From Myxococcales bacterium (lineage in GTDB: Bacteria > Myxococcota_A > Polyangia > Haliangiales > Haliangiaceae): a stretch of DNA of 64,000 bases. Positions 63,464 through 64,000 of this stretch are shown here, piece after piece. A program made the translations under genes and the position numbers. The stretch covers positions 1 through 64,000 of the forward strand of contig WYBA01000093.1 in the NCBI GenBank assembly GCA_011526095.1, given 5' to 3'. The notes below the pieces were generated by a model, which searched no databases, had not been told where the DNA came from, and saw only the letters and a list, made by a program, of their open reading frames with translations. How positions within the stretch are numbered: the first letter of the stretch is position 1; the number at the start of each line of letters is the position of its first letter.

Positions 63464-64000
63464 CATGTCGGACTGGCTCGATCGGCTGCGGGGCGTCGTG
63501 CGGTCGCACGATCGCGTGCCCGACACCGATCAGTCGCGCGCGGTGGCGATCGCGCTGGCCGAGCGCGTGGTCCACCCGTCGGAGGGCGCGTGGCTCGACG
63601 CCGTGGCGGCGACGCTCGGCGGCGACGCGGCGGCGTCGGTCGATCCGCGCACGCTCGAGCACCTGGTCGTGACGCTGCGCGCGCCTGGCTACTACGCGGA
63701 TCTCGGCGACGACGAGGTCGCGGCGCACCGCGCGTTCTGGCGGCGGCTGGCGGAGCGGCACCCCGACGACGCGGCGCTGCTGGCGCACCACGCGGACGTC
63801 GAGCTCACCCTGGGCGACCCGGCCGAGGCGATCGCGCTGTTCGTCGCGGCGTTCGAGCGCGCGCCGGCGCTGTTCATGGAGATGGGGTGGGACCTCGAGG
63901 ACGCGGCGCGCGAGGTCGGCGGCGAGCTGCTGTTCCGGTGGCAGCTCCAGCTGCTGCGCGCGCTGATCACCTCGGCGGTCGAGCACGGCGACGTCGGCGA
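63464..64000 (+). CDS. TPR-like hypothetical protein (3' end outside window)
   Basis: 179 codons are visible before the edge. Starts MSDWLDRLRGVVRSHD, then helical; HPDDAALLAHHADVELTLGD and PAEAIALFVAAFERAP form one TPR-like helix pair. No signal or membrane segment. The frame is open to the end of the window and codon use fits the region, so it is a real gene whose function cannot be judged. TAGGCT lies 8 nt before the ATG. Confidence 0.75.

Overview
The window is very GC-rich, densely coded, and has the look of a myxobacterial (Myxococcota) chromosome, probably a Haliangiales/Kofleriaceae/Polyangia-type lineage. This is inferred from the gene content: four Hanks-type Ser/Thr kinases (one with PEGA and TonB-C domains, one with a PAS-like tail), many lipobox lipoproteins with thrombospondin-type-3 calcium repeats or Cys-rich repeats, a SpoIIE-type phosphatase and a polysaccharide locus. 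No rRNA, tRNA, CRISPR array or complete insertion sequence was recognised. The first and last genes run off the window.

Layout. 1-6.5 kb (minus): an operon of a giant Cys-rich/beta-helix lipoprotein, a PEGA protein, a small lipoprotein and a kinase, joined by short overlaps. 6.6-8.9 kb: an alpha-amylase lipoprotein with a carbohydrate-binding lipoprotein. 9-13.5 kb: a SnoaL-like protein, a kinase, glutaredoxin and a divergent SDR/LysR pair. 13.5-26 kb: envelope polysaccharide functions (glycosyltransferase-SDR fusion, NodB deacetylase, DUF4091-like lipoprotein, BY-kinase-like ATPase, two Wzz proteins, GT4, sugar-phosphate transferase, Wza-like export lipoprotein), with a STAS/anti-sigma-kinase pair embedded. 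26-30.3 kb: a calcium-repeat lipoprotein and an inactive/active M16 peptidase pair. 30.3-35.3 kb: divergent kinase-PAS and membrane SpoIIE-type phosphatase genes, the latter overlapping an EEP nuclease gene. 35.7-47.3 kb: EttA, M50 protease, a dehydrogenase/PanE pair, a second EEP protein, tandem metallo-beta-lactamase paralogues, a diiron protein divergent from TetR, and a cupredoxin lipoprotein. 47.3-54.7 kb: kinase-PEGA-TonB, BolA, the threonine catabolism pair (Kbl and SDR-type Tdh), a second diiron protein and small lipoprotein/zinc-ribbon genes.

55.4-59.6 kb is the accessory part. A compact three-gene cassette (55566-57239), visibly richer in A/T than its surroundings, starts with a protein resembling the sporadically distributed TIGR04255 family. 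It lies between two 56-bp direct repeats that match at 55 positions. One repeat is the 3' end of the adjacent quinone-oxidoreductase gene and the other is a decayed copy of it. Next door are an XRE-type antitoxin-like gene under an AT-rich inverted repeat and the wreck of a nucleotidyltransferase toxin gene. The cassette is the best candidate here for an undescribed, possibly defensive, mobile module. 59.6-64 kb returns to ordinary content: a CehA/McbA-like PHP hydrolase lipoprotein, an outer-membrane-like protein and a TPR-like protein.

Two genome-style features recur. Neighbouring genes often overlap by ATGA or GTGA (ten junctions). Many genes also carry a TANNNT (often TGNTANNNT) hexamer only 6-11 nt before the start codon, which suggests widespread leaderless or near-leaderless transcription; I used it to choose several starts.
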